This document shows positions 8,289 to 16,942 of a DNA stretch of 64,000 bases, piece after piece. The DNA is from Methylomonas sp. GTDB lineage: Bacteria; Pseudomonadota; Gammaproteobacteria; Methylococcales; Methylomonadaceae. Made by a program: the position numbers and the translations under genes. How positions within the stretch are numbered: the first letter of the stretch is position 1; each line of letters starts with the position of its first letter. The notes under the pieces were generated by a model that had not been told where the DNA came from, ran no database searches, and worked only from the letters and a program-made list of their open reading frames with translations. The stretch spans positions 97,325-161,324 of the forward strand of contig NZ_JALOBS010000005.1 in assembly GCF_023228165.1 (NCBI RefSeq), in the 5' to 3' direction.

Positions 8289-10472
8289 GTGCGAATGACC
8301 GAGATAGCCGCCCCCACAACCCCGCTGCAACTAGAGCATCCTGAAGAGAAATTGCTCCACCAGCTCTGCGAGATTTTATACGGCTATCTCGACCAACAAA
8401 ATATCAGCAACATCGTCCGCGCCTATCACTTCAGCGCGGCGGCCCACTCCGGGCAATTCCGCAAAAGCGGCGAAGCCTATATTTGCCACCCCGTCTCCGT
8501 GGCCATCACACTGGCCAGCATGCACATGGATGCCCACGGCATCATGGCGGCCATCCTGCATGACGTCATAGAAGACACCCCGATCAGCAAAGAACAACTC
8601 GCCGCGGAATTCGGCCAGGAAGTCGCCGAGTTGGTCGACGGTGTCACCAAACTGTCCAAAATCGATAGCCGCTCGCGTGCCGAAGCACAGGCGGAAAACG
8701 TTCGGAAAATGTTTTTGGCCATGGCCCAGGATCTGCGGGTCATCGTGGTCAAACTTGCCGATCGCCTGCACAACATGCAGACCATGGGCAACATGCCTAT
8801 GGATAAAAAGCGCCGTATCGCCAAGGAAACCCTGGAAATCTACGCTCCCATCGCCAACCGGCTGGGCATGAACGATATTCGCCACCAACTGGAATCTTTG
8901 GGCTTCAAGGCGCTTTACCCTAATCGGTACTCCGCCATCAGCAATGCGGTCAAAAAGTCCCGAGGCAACCGCAAGGAAATCGTCGACACCATCCAAAGCT
9001 CGATCCAAAATCGCTTACTGGAAACCGATATCGATGCCAAAGTAACCGGACGGGAAAAAAACATAGCCAGCATTTATCAAAAAATGCTGCATAAGAAAAT
9101 CTCCTTTACCGATGTATTCGATGTCTATGCCTTTCGTATTTATTGCCACGAGGTTGACGATTGCTACCGGGCGCTGGGTTGCGTGCATAACCTGTTTAAA
9201 CCGATACCCGGCCGATTCAAGGATTACATTGCCCTACCCAAGGCTAACGGCTACCAGTCCTTGCATACCATTTTGATCGGCCCCTACGGCGTGCCCATCG
9301 AAATCCAGATCCGTACCCACGAAATGCACCGTCTGTCCGAGTCCGGCATCGCCGCGCACTGGCTGTATAAATCCGATAACGAGAAAAGCGAGACCATACA
9401 GGCACGCGCCAATGAATGGCTGCGCGATTTATTGGAAATTCAAAAATCCGCCGGCGATTCGTTGGAATTTATCGACAACCTGAAAGTGGATCTTTTCCCT
9501 CAGGAAGTCTACGTGTTCACCCCCAAGGGCAAGATCATCAAATTGCCGCGCGGCGCGACCATCGTCGACTTTGCATATATGGTACATACCGATGTCGGCA
9601 ACGCCTGCATTTCGGCGCGTATCGACAAAAAACTGGTACCGTTGCAATCCAAACTGGAAAACGGCATGACCGTGGAAGTGATTACCGCCAGCTGGGCCCG
9701 GCCCAATCCGCTTTGGCTCAATTACGTGGCCACCGCCAAAGCCCGTAGCTGCATCCGCGCCTACCTGAAAAATTTCAACCAGCAGGAAGCCATCAACCTG
9801 GGTCGACGTCTACTGGAAAAAGAACTCAACAGCCTGAATATTCAGCTCGACCAGATCGACGATGCCCAAATCGTGCAAGTCCTGCACGCCATGAAAAAAC
9901 ATTCGCTGAACGATTTATTGGAAGATATCGGCCTCGGCAATCGCATGCCGTTTCTGGTCGCCAAACACATCAACCAGATCGACAATAATCATGGCGTCAA
10001 ACTGGACGATAACGAACAACACCACAAATCACCTTTAGTGATCAAAGGTACCGAAGGCATGGTGGTCAGCTTGGCAAAATGCTGTCGGCCGATTCCCGGA
10101 GACTCCATCATCGGTTTTTTCAATCCCGGCAAGGGGATTGTGGTACATCACCACGAATGCCGTAACAGTAACGAAGTCAGAAAAAAGCAAACCACCTGGC
10201 TGGATGTGGAATGGAGTCCGGACGCCAGCGGCGAATTTCCGGCCGAAATCCGTATCGAGCTCTTAAACCAACGCGGCTCGTTGGCCACCATCGCCTCGAC
10301 GATTTCGTTCATGGATTCGAACATCGAAAATATTAATGTGGTCAGCCAGGACGACCGGGTATCGGTGGACTTGCTGACGCTGGCCGTCCGCGACCGCGTC
10401 CATTTGGCCAACATCATTCGCAAGCTGAAAAAATTATCCATTGTGTTAAAAATTACCCGTATCAAAGCATGA
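8289..10472 (+). CDS. spoT: Bifunctional (p)ppGpp synthetase/hydrolase SpoT
   Basis: SpoT makes and degrades the stringent-response alarmone ppGpp. The 727-residue product shows the long RelA/SpoT layout. The hydrolase HD domain has the metal-binding ILHDVIEDT (His91-Asp92). The synthetase domain follows, with GRFKDYIALPKANGYQSLHT in two parts near residues 310-330. Then come a TGS domain (VYVFTPKGKIIKLPRG), a zinc/helical region with KCCRPIPGD, and a C-terminal ACT domain. The HD residues are intact, so hydrolase activity is expected. The start is GTG at 8289, with ATG at 8295 as the alternative. It overlaps ridA by four bases (ATGA). Confidence 0.96.
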   Translation: MRMTEIAAPTTPLQLEHPEEKLLHQLCEILYGYLDQQNISNIVRAYHFSAAAHSGQFRKSGEAYICHPVSVAITLASMHMDAHGIMAAILHDVIEDTPISKEQLAAEFGQEVAELVDGVTKLSKIDSRSRAEAQAENVRKMFLAMAQDLRVIVVKLADRLHNMQTMGNMPMDKKRRIAKETLEIYAPIANRLGMNDIRHQLESLGFKALYPNRYSAISNAVKKSRGNRKEIVDTIQSSIQNRLLETDIDAKVTGREKNIASIYQKMLHKKISFTDVFDVYAFRIYCHEVDDCYRALGCVHNLFKPIPGRFKDYIALPKANGYQSLHTILIGPYGVPIEIQIRTHEMHRLSESGIAAHWLYKSDNEKSETIQARANEWLRDLLEIQKSAGDSLEFIDNLKVDLFPQEVYVFTPKGKIIKLPRGATIVDFAYMVHTDVGNACISARIDKKLVPLQSKLENGMTVEVITASWARPNPLWLNYVATAKARSCIRAYLKNFNQQEAINLGRRLLEKELNSLNIQLDQIDDAQIVQVLHAMKKHSLNDLLEDIGLGNRMPFLVAKHINQIDNNHGVKLDDNEQHHKSPLVIKGTEGMVVSLAKCCRPIPGDSIIGFFNPGKGIVVHHHECRNSNEVRKKQTTWLDVEWSPDASGEFPAEIRIELLNQRGSLATIASTISFMDSNIENINVVSQDDRVSVDLLTLAVRDRVHLANIIRKLKKLSIVLKITRIKA

Positions 10473-10870
10473 GCCTGAAAAAAACCATTATCTCCACCCC
10501 GCTGGCGCCGCAAGCCATCGGCACATACTCGCAAGCCATCAAAGTCGACAACACGGTGTATTTGTCCGGCCAGATCGCCCTGGACCCCGCTACCATGGAA
10601 GTGGTTGATGGTGATATCAGCGTTCAAATTCGCCGGGTGTTCGATAATCTGCGCGCCGTCGCCCAAGCCGCGGGCGGTGATTTTTGCAATATTGTCAAAC
10701 TGAACGTGTTTTTGACGGATTTGAGCAACTTTCCTATCGTCAACGAAATCATGGCGGAATATTTTGTCGAACCCTACCCTGCCCGTGCGGCCGTGGGCGT
10801 GGCGGCTTTACCCAAAGACGTGGGCGTGGAAATGGACGCCGTGATGGTCGTTGAAGAACCTTACTATTAA
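10469..10870 (+). CDS. ridA: RidA/YjgF family enamine/imine deaminase
   Basis: RidA hydrolyses reactive enamine/imine intermediates released by PLP enzymes such as threonine dehydratase. The 133-residue product starts with ISTPLAPQAIGTYSQAI. It contains VYLSGQIALDP and ends with PARAAVGVAALPKDVGVEMDA, which includes the conserved arginine that holds the substrate carboxylate. ATGA overlap with spoT shows translational coupling. The spoT-ridA order occurs in several gammaproteobacteria. Confidence 0.95.
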   Translation: MSLKKTIISTPLAPQAIGTYSQAIKVDNTVYLSGQIALDPATMEVVDGDISVQIRRVFDNLRAVAQAAGGDFCNIVKLNVFLTDLSNFPIVNEIMAEYFVEPYPARAAVGVAALPKDVGVEMDAVMVVEEPYY

Positions 10871-10905
10871 TTCGCTGCGCCGACACGGCGCAAACGCCGT
10901 CTGAT

Positions 10906-13017
10906 ATGTCTCGGCAAGAACCGCAACAATTGCCTGTCACCCGCCTGACAGGTATCGGTTCTCAATCCGCCGCCCGGCTGCAAAAACTGGGCATCCAAAC
11001 CCTGCAAGACCTGCTGTTTCACCTGCCGCAGCGTTATCAGGACAGAACCCGTACTTACCCGATTGCCAGCCTGACCCCCGGCATGACCGCCCTGGTTTGC
11101 GGCAGAGTGGAATATATCGACACTCCACAACGCGGCCGCAACAGCGTGATTTGCCGTATCAGCGACGCTAGCGGCCTGCTGTCGTTACGGTTTTTTCATT
11201 TTTCGATACAACAAATTCAGCAGCTCAGGCCCGGCACGCAGCTCAGTTGTTTCGGCGAAATTCGCATGGGTTTTAATGGCCTGGAAATGGTTCACCCGGA
11301 ATACCGCACCCTGCATGCCGGCGACGAGCCCACCGAAACCGGCCTGACGCCTGTTTATCCCCTGACCGAAGGCCTGACCCAGTCAACCTTGCGTAAAGCC
11401 ATCAAACAGGCTTTAGAACTTTGTTTAAGTAACACCGACACCCTGACGGATTGGTTACCGGCAGCCGTCCGGCAACAATATGGCTATCCCGATCTGGCCG
11501 AAGCCTTGCTCACTTTGCACAGTCCGCCCCCTACCTTGTCGGCGGAACGCTTGGCCCAAGGCGAGCTGCCAGCCTTAAAACGCCTGGCCTTCGAGGAATT
11601 TTTGGCCCATCATCTGGCACTGTTACTAGGCAAACAACACTATAAAACCTGGCAAGCGCCGGTGTTTATCGGCGACATTTCGACCAAAACGCGTTTTTTA
11701 GCCGAACTCCCCTTCCAGCTTACCGGCGCACAACAACGGGTGATTAGCGAAATCGAAGCCGATTGCAGCACCCCCCATCCAATGCTGCGTCTGGTGCAAG
11801 GCGATGTCGGCTCCGGCAAAACTCTGGTCGCGGCGATTGCGGCACTAAGCGCGCTATCTTCCGGCTTTCAGGTGGCCTTGATGGCGCCGACCGAATTATT
11901 AGCCGAGCAGCACTTTCGTAATTTCAAGCGCTGGTTTGCCCACACCGATACCCAGGTTTTATATTTAAGCGGGCAAATCAAAGGCAAAGTTCGTTCGACC
12001 ACGCTAGAGGCTTTGGCGGACGGTAGCGCAGGCCTGGTTATTGGCACGCACGCGCTGTTTCAAGACAGCGTCAACTTTCAAAACCTGGGCTTGGTGATAA
12101 TAGACGAACAACACCGCTTCGGGGTACAGCAACGCCTGGCATTACGCGCCAAAGGCCAGAATGCCGACCGGGTACCGCATCAACTGGTGATGACAGCCAC
12201 CCCAATTCCGCGCACCCTGGCCATGCTGCAATATTCCGATCTGGATATTTCCGTGATCGACGAACTGCCGCCCGGCCGTAAACCGGTCACCACCAGCGTA
12301 ATTCCCTCCGAACGCCGTGCCGAAGTAATTGCGCGCATCGATCATTGGGTCGCGCAAAAGCGCCAAGTCTATTGGGTCTGCACCTTGATTGATGAGTCGG
12401 AGCAACTGCAATGCGAAGCTGCCGAAAATACCGCAGTTTATCTACAACAAGCCTTACCGGGTGTGCACATCGGCCTGGTACACGGGCGCATGAAAGCCAG
12501 CGATAAAGACGCCGTGATGCAGGCTTTTAAGCAAGGCGATTGCGATTTACTGGTGGCGACTACCGTGATTGAAGTCGGTGTCGATGTTCCCAACGCCGGC
12601 CTGATGATCATCGAAAACCCGGAACGTTTAGGCTTGTCGCAACTGCATCAATTACGCGGCCGGGTGGGACGCGGCAGCCTGGCGAGCTACTGTTTGCTGC
12701 TGTATCAATCTCCGCTATCGGAAACCGGCAAACAGCGCCTGGGCATTTTACGAGAAAGCAACGACGGCTTCGTCATTGCCGAAAAAGACCTGGAACTGCG
12801 CGGTCCCGGCGAAGTCATCGGCAACCGCCAGACCGGACAAATTCAGTTCAAAATCGCCGATCTCAGCCGCGATCGCGAACTACTGGACAGAGTGCAAACA
12901 GCCGCGCAACTGATTTGCCGGCAACACCCGGAAACGATAAAACCCTTGGTACAACGCTGGACAGGCGGCTCGTTACAAGACCTGGACGAACTGTTTCACA
13001 CCGTCTACAGCCCCTAG
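10906..13017 (+). CDS. recG: ATP-dependent DNA helicase RecG
   Basis: RecG remodels stalled replication forks and branched DNA. The 703-residue length is standard. The N-terminal wedge (OB-fold) domain covers about 1-250. The SF2 motor then shows Walker A GDVGSGKTLVA, the DEQH box in IIDEQHRFGVQQR, TATPIPRTL, and motif VI QLRGRVGRG. The C-terminal TRG region is present (GPGEVIGNRQTG). It lies 35 bases after ridA as the last gene of the rpoZ block. A weak GC hairpin with five T overlaps its stop codon. Confidence 0.96.
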   Translation: MSRQEPQQLPVTRLTGIGSQSAARLQKLGIQTLQDLLFHLPQRYQDRTRTYPIASLTPGMTALVCGRVEYIDTPQRGRNSVICRISDASGLLSLRFFHFSIQQIQQLRPGTQLSCFGEIRMGFNGLEMVHPEYRTLHAGDEPTETGLTPVYPLTEGLTQSTLRKAIKQALELCLSNTDTLTDWLPAAVRQQYGYPDLAEALLTLHSPPPTLSAERLAQGELPALKRLAFEEFLAHHLALLLGKQHYKTWQAPVFIGDISTKTRFLAELPFQLTGAQQRVISEIEADCSTPHPMLRLVQGDVGSGKTLVAAIAALSALSSGFQVALMAPTELLAEQHFRNFKRWFAHTDTQVLYLSGQIKGKVRSTTLEALADGSAGLVIGTHALFQDSVNFQNLGLVIIDEQHRFGVQQRLALRAKGQNADRVPHQLVMTATPIPRTLAMLQYSDLDISVIDELPPGRKPVTTSVIPSERRAEVIARIDHWVAQKRQVYWVCTLIDESEQLQCEAAENTAVYLQQALPGVHIGLVHGRMKASDKDAVMQAFKQGDCDLLVATTVIEVGVDVPNAGLMIIENPERLGLSQLHQLRGRVGRGSLASYCLLLYQSPLSETGKQRLGILRESNDGFVIAEKDLELRGPGEVIGNRQTGQIQFKIADLSRDRELLDRVQTAAQLICRQHPETIKPLVQRWTGGSLQDLDELFHTVYSP

Positions 13018-13033
13018 AAAACGCGGGGTTTTT
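13011..13033 (+). terminator. Weak terminator-like hairpin at the recG stop
   Basis: CCCC at 13011-13014 can pair with GGGG at 13025-13028 and is followed by TTTTT. The stem is only four pairs with a ten-base loop and includes the recG stop, so this is a marginal call. Confidence 0.3.
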
Positions 13034-13215
13034 GTCGTATGACAGCAATAGTGAAAAACTCCGGATTTTGTGCCGCTAATATTGAAAAATTTCGCGCTCC
13101 TCATTCTGACAGAGCAAGTTCGGCCAAAAGTAGTCGATGGAGAGGTTCCTAATGAATGAACGGTTGACACCCTATACCTGTCATTGATAAATGTCATACA
13201 TCGAATATTTCTGCT

Positions 13216-13890
13216 TTATCTCTTCGATGCAAGCAATGCAGCTAGCTCGGGTGGAAGCTGCAACGGAAGCGCATTGGTGATAATGGCTTCCCAGAGTCGA
13301 TAGACACGGCTAGTATTCGTTAGTGGAATTATTCCACCTTTAACTGTTTTATCTAGGGCTTTGGCCTGAAAGTATGCCCTTGCGACAGCTTCAAGCGGAA
13401 AATGCTCGCGTTTCAAGCTCGTCTTGTTATATCCCCCAAGCTGGTCTCGCAAGGATTTTTCTACTGCTTTTGCATTGTTTAGTTCCGCCACTGCATCTTT
13501 GTCTGCGTGGTGAAGCAGTAACCACATCTCAAAACAAGGCTTGCTTAAAGCAACGGATATGCCTTTTTCTTTGGCTTCTTTGATGATTCGCCTAAATTCT
13601 TTTATATGAGGGCCATTAACGTAATGGTCGGTGTCTAACAGCATCCAGCGTTCGTCTTCCTCTTCATGTTCGATACCCTCTAGGCGTTCTAGAACATCAA
13701 TAGCGTGGCATCTGTTCTCATCTAAAGGTGTTTCAACCACATGGACTTGCACCCGTGCGATCCGGAAAAAATCGAAATATTGCTTAGGTGCATAGGAGTC
13801 ATCGCTGGCGACAATAAACAACCTGTCGTCGCGCAAAGTGCCGACATCTCTGTTTAACGGCCTAGGCTTCAGGTCTTTGATTAAACTCAT
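13216..13890 (-). CDS. RloB-like (AbiLii-type) defence protein
   Basis: This 224-residue protein matches the RloB family. It has an N-terminal RLFIVASDDSYAPKQYFD strand-helix, an acidic WMLLDTDHY segment, and the conserved VALSKPCFEMWLLLH, as in TOPRIM-related RloB/AbiLii proteins. It overlaps the upstream ATPase gene by four bases (ATGA). RloA/RloB pairs occur inside type I restriction loci and as the AbiL abortive-infection system; the RloB component is the presumed nuclease effector. A nuclease activity here is inference from the family. Confidence 0.82.
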   Translation of the reverse strand: MSLIKDLKPRPLNRDVGTLRDDRLFIVASDDSYAPKQYFDFFRIARVQVHVVETPLDENRCHAIDVLERLEGIEHEEEDERWMLLDTDHYVNGPHIKEFRRIIKEAKEKGISVALSKPCFEMWLLLHHADKDAVAELNNAKAVEKSLRDQLGGYNKTSLKREHFPLEAVARAYFQAKALDKTVKGGIIPLTNTSRVYRLWEAIITNALPLQLPPELAALLASKR

Positions 13891-15260
13891 TGAGACAAAT
13901 TTTCAATTTCCAGCAATGCGTTCAAATCGCCCAAAAATGGAATGGCACCATATCGACCTTGCAGGTAACGCTTACGAATATCTTGGTCTGTTCGAACATT
14001 AAAATCAGCCAAGGAATAAAGATGGCTGGCTCCGGCTTGGTCTTTTTCCGCAAACCATATTTCATCGCGACGCAGTAGTTCCAAATCCAGCAAATTCGAT
14101 TCGTGTGTGGTGATGATGATTTGATGCCTGCCACCTTGGCAGGATTTTAGAAAAAATTCCAAAAATTGCTTTGCCAAAATAGGGTGCATGCTACGGTCAA
14201 TTTCATCGATAAAAAATACCGCATTGCCTGTTTGCAAGAAGTGTAATGCTGGCAGGAGATTTAATAGACGACGAGTGCCATCGGATTCCTCGCTCAAATC
14301 CAATGGAATTACCTTGCCTAGTTCGTGCTCATGAGCCGCTTGAATGCTTAATCTATAAAAATGGTTTTCCTCGCTACGCTCGATCAAAAGCTCATTGCCT
14401 TGTTCAAGGCTAATGACGGCGGTACCATCCTTATCTTCAACTATATCTTCCAATAATTTGGAAACGAACTTTTTTGGCAACAGGTTACGTAGCTCTTCTT
14501 CGCTGATTTCGGTTTTTTGCGGTTGTAAATGTGTTATCCCGGTAGATGCTGATCTAAGAAAATCTCCGGCAAATGTTAAGAACGTTGAATCACTTGCTAA
14601 TAAATGTCCAAGCGAACCGAAAGAGGAATCCGGTCCGATGAATGTCAAATTGTCATCGAACCAGTTAATGACATTCGTTAACTCATCGTCATAATCTGCG
14701 CTATCCAGTGTTGCCTGAATGGTTGCTAGGAACGATTGGTTTTGTAGTCCGCCGACTGTAAACAGGGCACCTAGCTTACCCTTCTTGAATTTTGTCTTAC
14801 CGGGTTCAACACGTACATTGCCTTGTTCATCAATTATTCGTTCATACAGACTTTTTTGTTTAGAGCCTACCACTTCGTACAACCATTCTTCAATAATTTT
14901 ATAGTCGTCTATTTTTGCTCCATAGCGGTACAGTTTACTATCAACAATAAATTGAAGATCGAATACGGAAGGTTCGTCCGCTTCTGGTCCAAAGCGGAAT
15001 TTTTCGCGCTCCATGCCGCTGTTTTTTTTTCTTGGCTTGAGAACGATCGTTTTGAGATAGCGTAGCGCTTTAAAAAGGTTGGATTTCCCAGCGCCATTTG
15101 CGCCGTATAGAACAGCTGTTTTAAGTACTTTTTCTTTGGTACCAGGAATAGAACACGCATGATCTTCATGGCTGCCGCTAAGACGATTGCTGGCAACCAG
15201 CGACAAGGTCTGTTCCGAGGAAAAAGAACGGAAATTGGAAACAGAAAACGAGACAATCAT
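13887..15260 (-). CDS. RloA-like AAA/ABC-type ATPase (AbiLi-type) defence protein
   Basis: This 457-residue member of the AAA_15/AAA_21 (OLD-like) ATPases opens with SFSVNFRSFSSEQTLSLV. It contains Walker A LYGANGAGKSNLFKAL, Walker B AVFFIDEIDRSMHP, and the switch histidine in QIIITTHESNLLD. The central region is a variable helical insert. It is translationally coupled to the RloB-like protein at 13216-13890, forming a two-gene unit that I read as an AbiL-like antiphage system. OLD/TOPRIM pairs such as PARIS have similar logic but different second components. It is flanked by transposase debris, typical of a defence hotspot. Confidence 0.82.
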   Translation of the reverse strand: MIVSFSVSNFRSFSSEQTLSLVASNRLSGSHEDHACSIPGTKEKVLKTAVLYGANGAGKSNLFKALRYLKTIVLKPRKKNSGMEREKFRFGPEADEPSVFDLQFIVDSKLYRYGAKIDDYKIIEEWLYEVVGSKQKSLYERIIDEQGNVRVEPGKTKFKKGKLGALFTVGGLQNQSFLATIQATLDSADYDDELTNVINWFDDNLTFIGPDSSFGSLGHLLASDSTFLTFAGDFLRSASTGITHLQPQKTEISEEELRNLLPKKFVSKLLEDIVEDKDGTAVISLEQGNELLIERSEENHFYRLSIQAAHEHELGKVIPLDLSEESDGTRRLLNLLPALHFLQTGNAVFFIDEIDRSMHPILAKQFLEFFLKSCQGGRHQIIITTHESNLLDLELLRRDEIWFAEKDQAGASHLYSLADFNVRTDQDIRKRYLQGRYGAIPFLGDLNALLEIENLSQ

Positions 15261-15523
15261 GTGCTTATGTGTGATTTTTTCACAGAATAGAAGTTTTTTA
15301 TGGTGAAATATAAGGCGATATTAACATAGATTATGTGATATTTCCGCGCTATCAGTATAGGTACGTATTGCATACATTCGGTTTATAGCGTGTGCAATCT
15401 GATCGCTCCTGGAACGATATGCGGGTTCGTTATATCTTGCGAGCATCCACTGTTGGCAATAATCAGATGATCGATAAAATACTTTGAATGGCAGAAACGG
15501 GGCGACAACGATCAGCACGGTAG

Positions 15524-15548
15524 GATGCGGTGAGGTACGAACCGCATC
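15524..15548. repeat. REP-like palindrome at the 3' end of the RAYT copy
   Basis: GATGCGGT (15524-15531) and ACCGCATC (15541-15548) form a perfect eight-base stem with a nine-base loop. The equivalent position in the second duplicate (15965-15989) has lost several pairs. REP hairpins flanking a RAYT gene are the expected substrates of that transposase. Confidence 0.55.
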
Positions 15549-15555
15549 GTTCGCG

Positions 15556-15953
15556 TTATTCTCCAGCCGCTACCTTCGATAAATCGATGTCATCGCCCCA
15601 ATTTTCAGGATATATACCATGTTTCACATAACCATGAAAACTTGAATGGGGCCAATCTTTAACTGATTTAACCCAGCCATGCTTGACCGGGTTCCAATGA
15701 ATGTAATCGACATGCTGCCGATAATCGGTTTCATCGCGAATAAGATGTTCCCAAAACCGTCGCTGCCATAAGCCCCTTTCACCTCGCTTTTCTCGGCTTT
15801 GGGAAATTCTCTCATTTTTTGCGATGTGTCGCGAAAAATAGGCTTTGATTAATCCCCAGCGAGTAGAAAAGTCGGAATCACCATCGGGTAACGTTAAAAC
15901 ACAATGTAAATGTTCTGGCAATACGACAATCGCATCGATTTCATAGGGATGAT
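15556..15953 (-). pseudogene. REP-associated tyrosine transposase (RAYT), 5'-truncated copy
   Basis: The frame encodes LPEHLHCVLTLPDGDSDFSTRW, RWGLIKAYFSRHIAK, RRFWEHLIRDETDYRQHVDYIH, and NPVKHGWVKSVKDWPHSSFH, the classic body of Y1-family RAYT transposases. The upstream 45 or so codons, with the first motif, are missing. The frame begins abruptly at the junction of a tandem duplication near 15954. The catalytic tyrosine region (DETDYRQHVDYIHWNPV) is present. It is probably inactive because the N-terminal strand is lost. Confidence 0.8.
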
Positions 15954-15996
15954 TAGCACGGTAGGATGTGCTGAGGTAGGAACCGCATCGTTCGGG

Positions 15997-16547
15997 TTAT
16001 TCTCCAGTCGCTACCTTCGATAAATCGATGTCATCGCCCCAATTTTCAGGATACACACCACGCTTTACATAACCATGAAAACTTGAATAGGGCCAATCTT
16101 TAACAGTTCTAACCCAGCCATGCCTGATCGGGTTCCAATGAATGTATTCGATATGCTGCCGATAATCGGTTTCATCCCTAATAAGGTGTTCCCAAAATCG
16201 CCGCTGCCACTTGTGCCTTTTGGGTATAAGCCTCTTTTACCCCGTTTTTCTCGACTTTGGGAAATTCTCTCACCTTTTGCTATATGGCGGGAAAAATAGG
16301 CTTTGATTAATCCCCAGCGGGTAGAAAAGTCGGAATCACCATCGGGTAACGTTAAAACACAATGTAAATGTTCTGGCAATACCACAATCGCATCGATTTC
16401 ATAGGGATGATGAGCTTGCACATGGGCAAATGCCATCCGCAACAGATCAATCCGATCCGTTAATAGTCGATTGCCATGGCGTTCGACCAAATTAACGCTA
16501 AAAAACCATGTGGCTCCAGGAAATTGAAAACGGCGATATTCAATCAT
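15997..16547 (-). pseudogene. REP-associated tyrosine transposase (RAYT), frameshifted copy
   Basis: This copy has the full N-terminus (MIEYRRFQFPGATWFFSVNL) and the same central motifs as its neighbour. A 17-base insertion at about 16208-16224, absent from the other copy, shifts the frame after KRGKRGL, so the HUH/tyrosine half is out of frame. Without the shift the protein would be about 178 residues, a normal RAYT size. Between them, the two duplicates hold all parts of one intact transposase. Confidence 0.8.
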
Positions 16548-16702
16548 CGTTTTGGTTTATGTAGATAATTTGCCCGCTTTACAGGAAGACTTGACTATCA
16601 TGTTGGCACAGTTGCAAACATGCCTGCCATTCCGGCTCTAAGAACCAATACCAATCGGGTTTTTCGTTATTTGTGTCATCCGACAGCGTTCCAGCTGAAA
16701 AG

Positions 16703-16942
16703 CTAAAGGTTTTTCAGCACGTCCACACCTTTATCGATTTGTGCCTTGATAATGTCCGCCTCCAATTGCAGGGCTTTTTTCATTTCCTCGTCCCGGCATG
16801 CCTCCAACATTTTTTTAATTTTGTTCTGTTTGGTTTTCAGCTTTTTGATCACGCCTTTAATCTGCTCCGATTTTTTCTTCTTTGCCTTTGCATCGGAATT
16901 GAAAAAAGCTTGTAACCGAGACAACAATTCAATTTTATTCAT
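16703..16942 (-). CDS. Small lysine-rich coiled-coil protein
   Basis: The 79-residue product starts MNKIELLSRLQAFFNSD. It is almost entirely helical and charged (KAKKKKSEQIKGVIKKLKTKQNKIKKML), with a C-terminal heptad-like stretch. I choose the ATG at 16940-16942 because it overlaps the end of the Na/Pi cotransporter-family gene by eight bases. A start at 16984 would put 14 unlikely residues inside that gene. Overlap implies co-translation with the transporter, so a regulatory or assembly role for it is possible. I do not recognise the family. Confidence 0.6.
   Translation of the reverse strand: MNKIELLSRLQAFFNSDAKAKKKKSEQIKGVIKKLKTKQNKIKKMLEACRDEEMKKALQLEADIIKAQIDKGVDVLKNL

Larger units (their letters stand above)
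15514..16412. repeat. Tandem duplication of about 441/458 bases containing RAYT gene copies
   Basis: The segment 15514-15954 is repeated at 15955-16412 with scattered substitutions and one 17-base insertion in the second copy (near 16208-16224). Both begin AGCACGGTAGGATG and run to CATAGGGATGAT. The duplication cuts the first transposase copy short and leaves the second as the only one with an N-terminal part. Confidence 0.85.
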
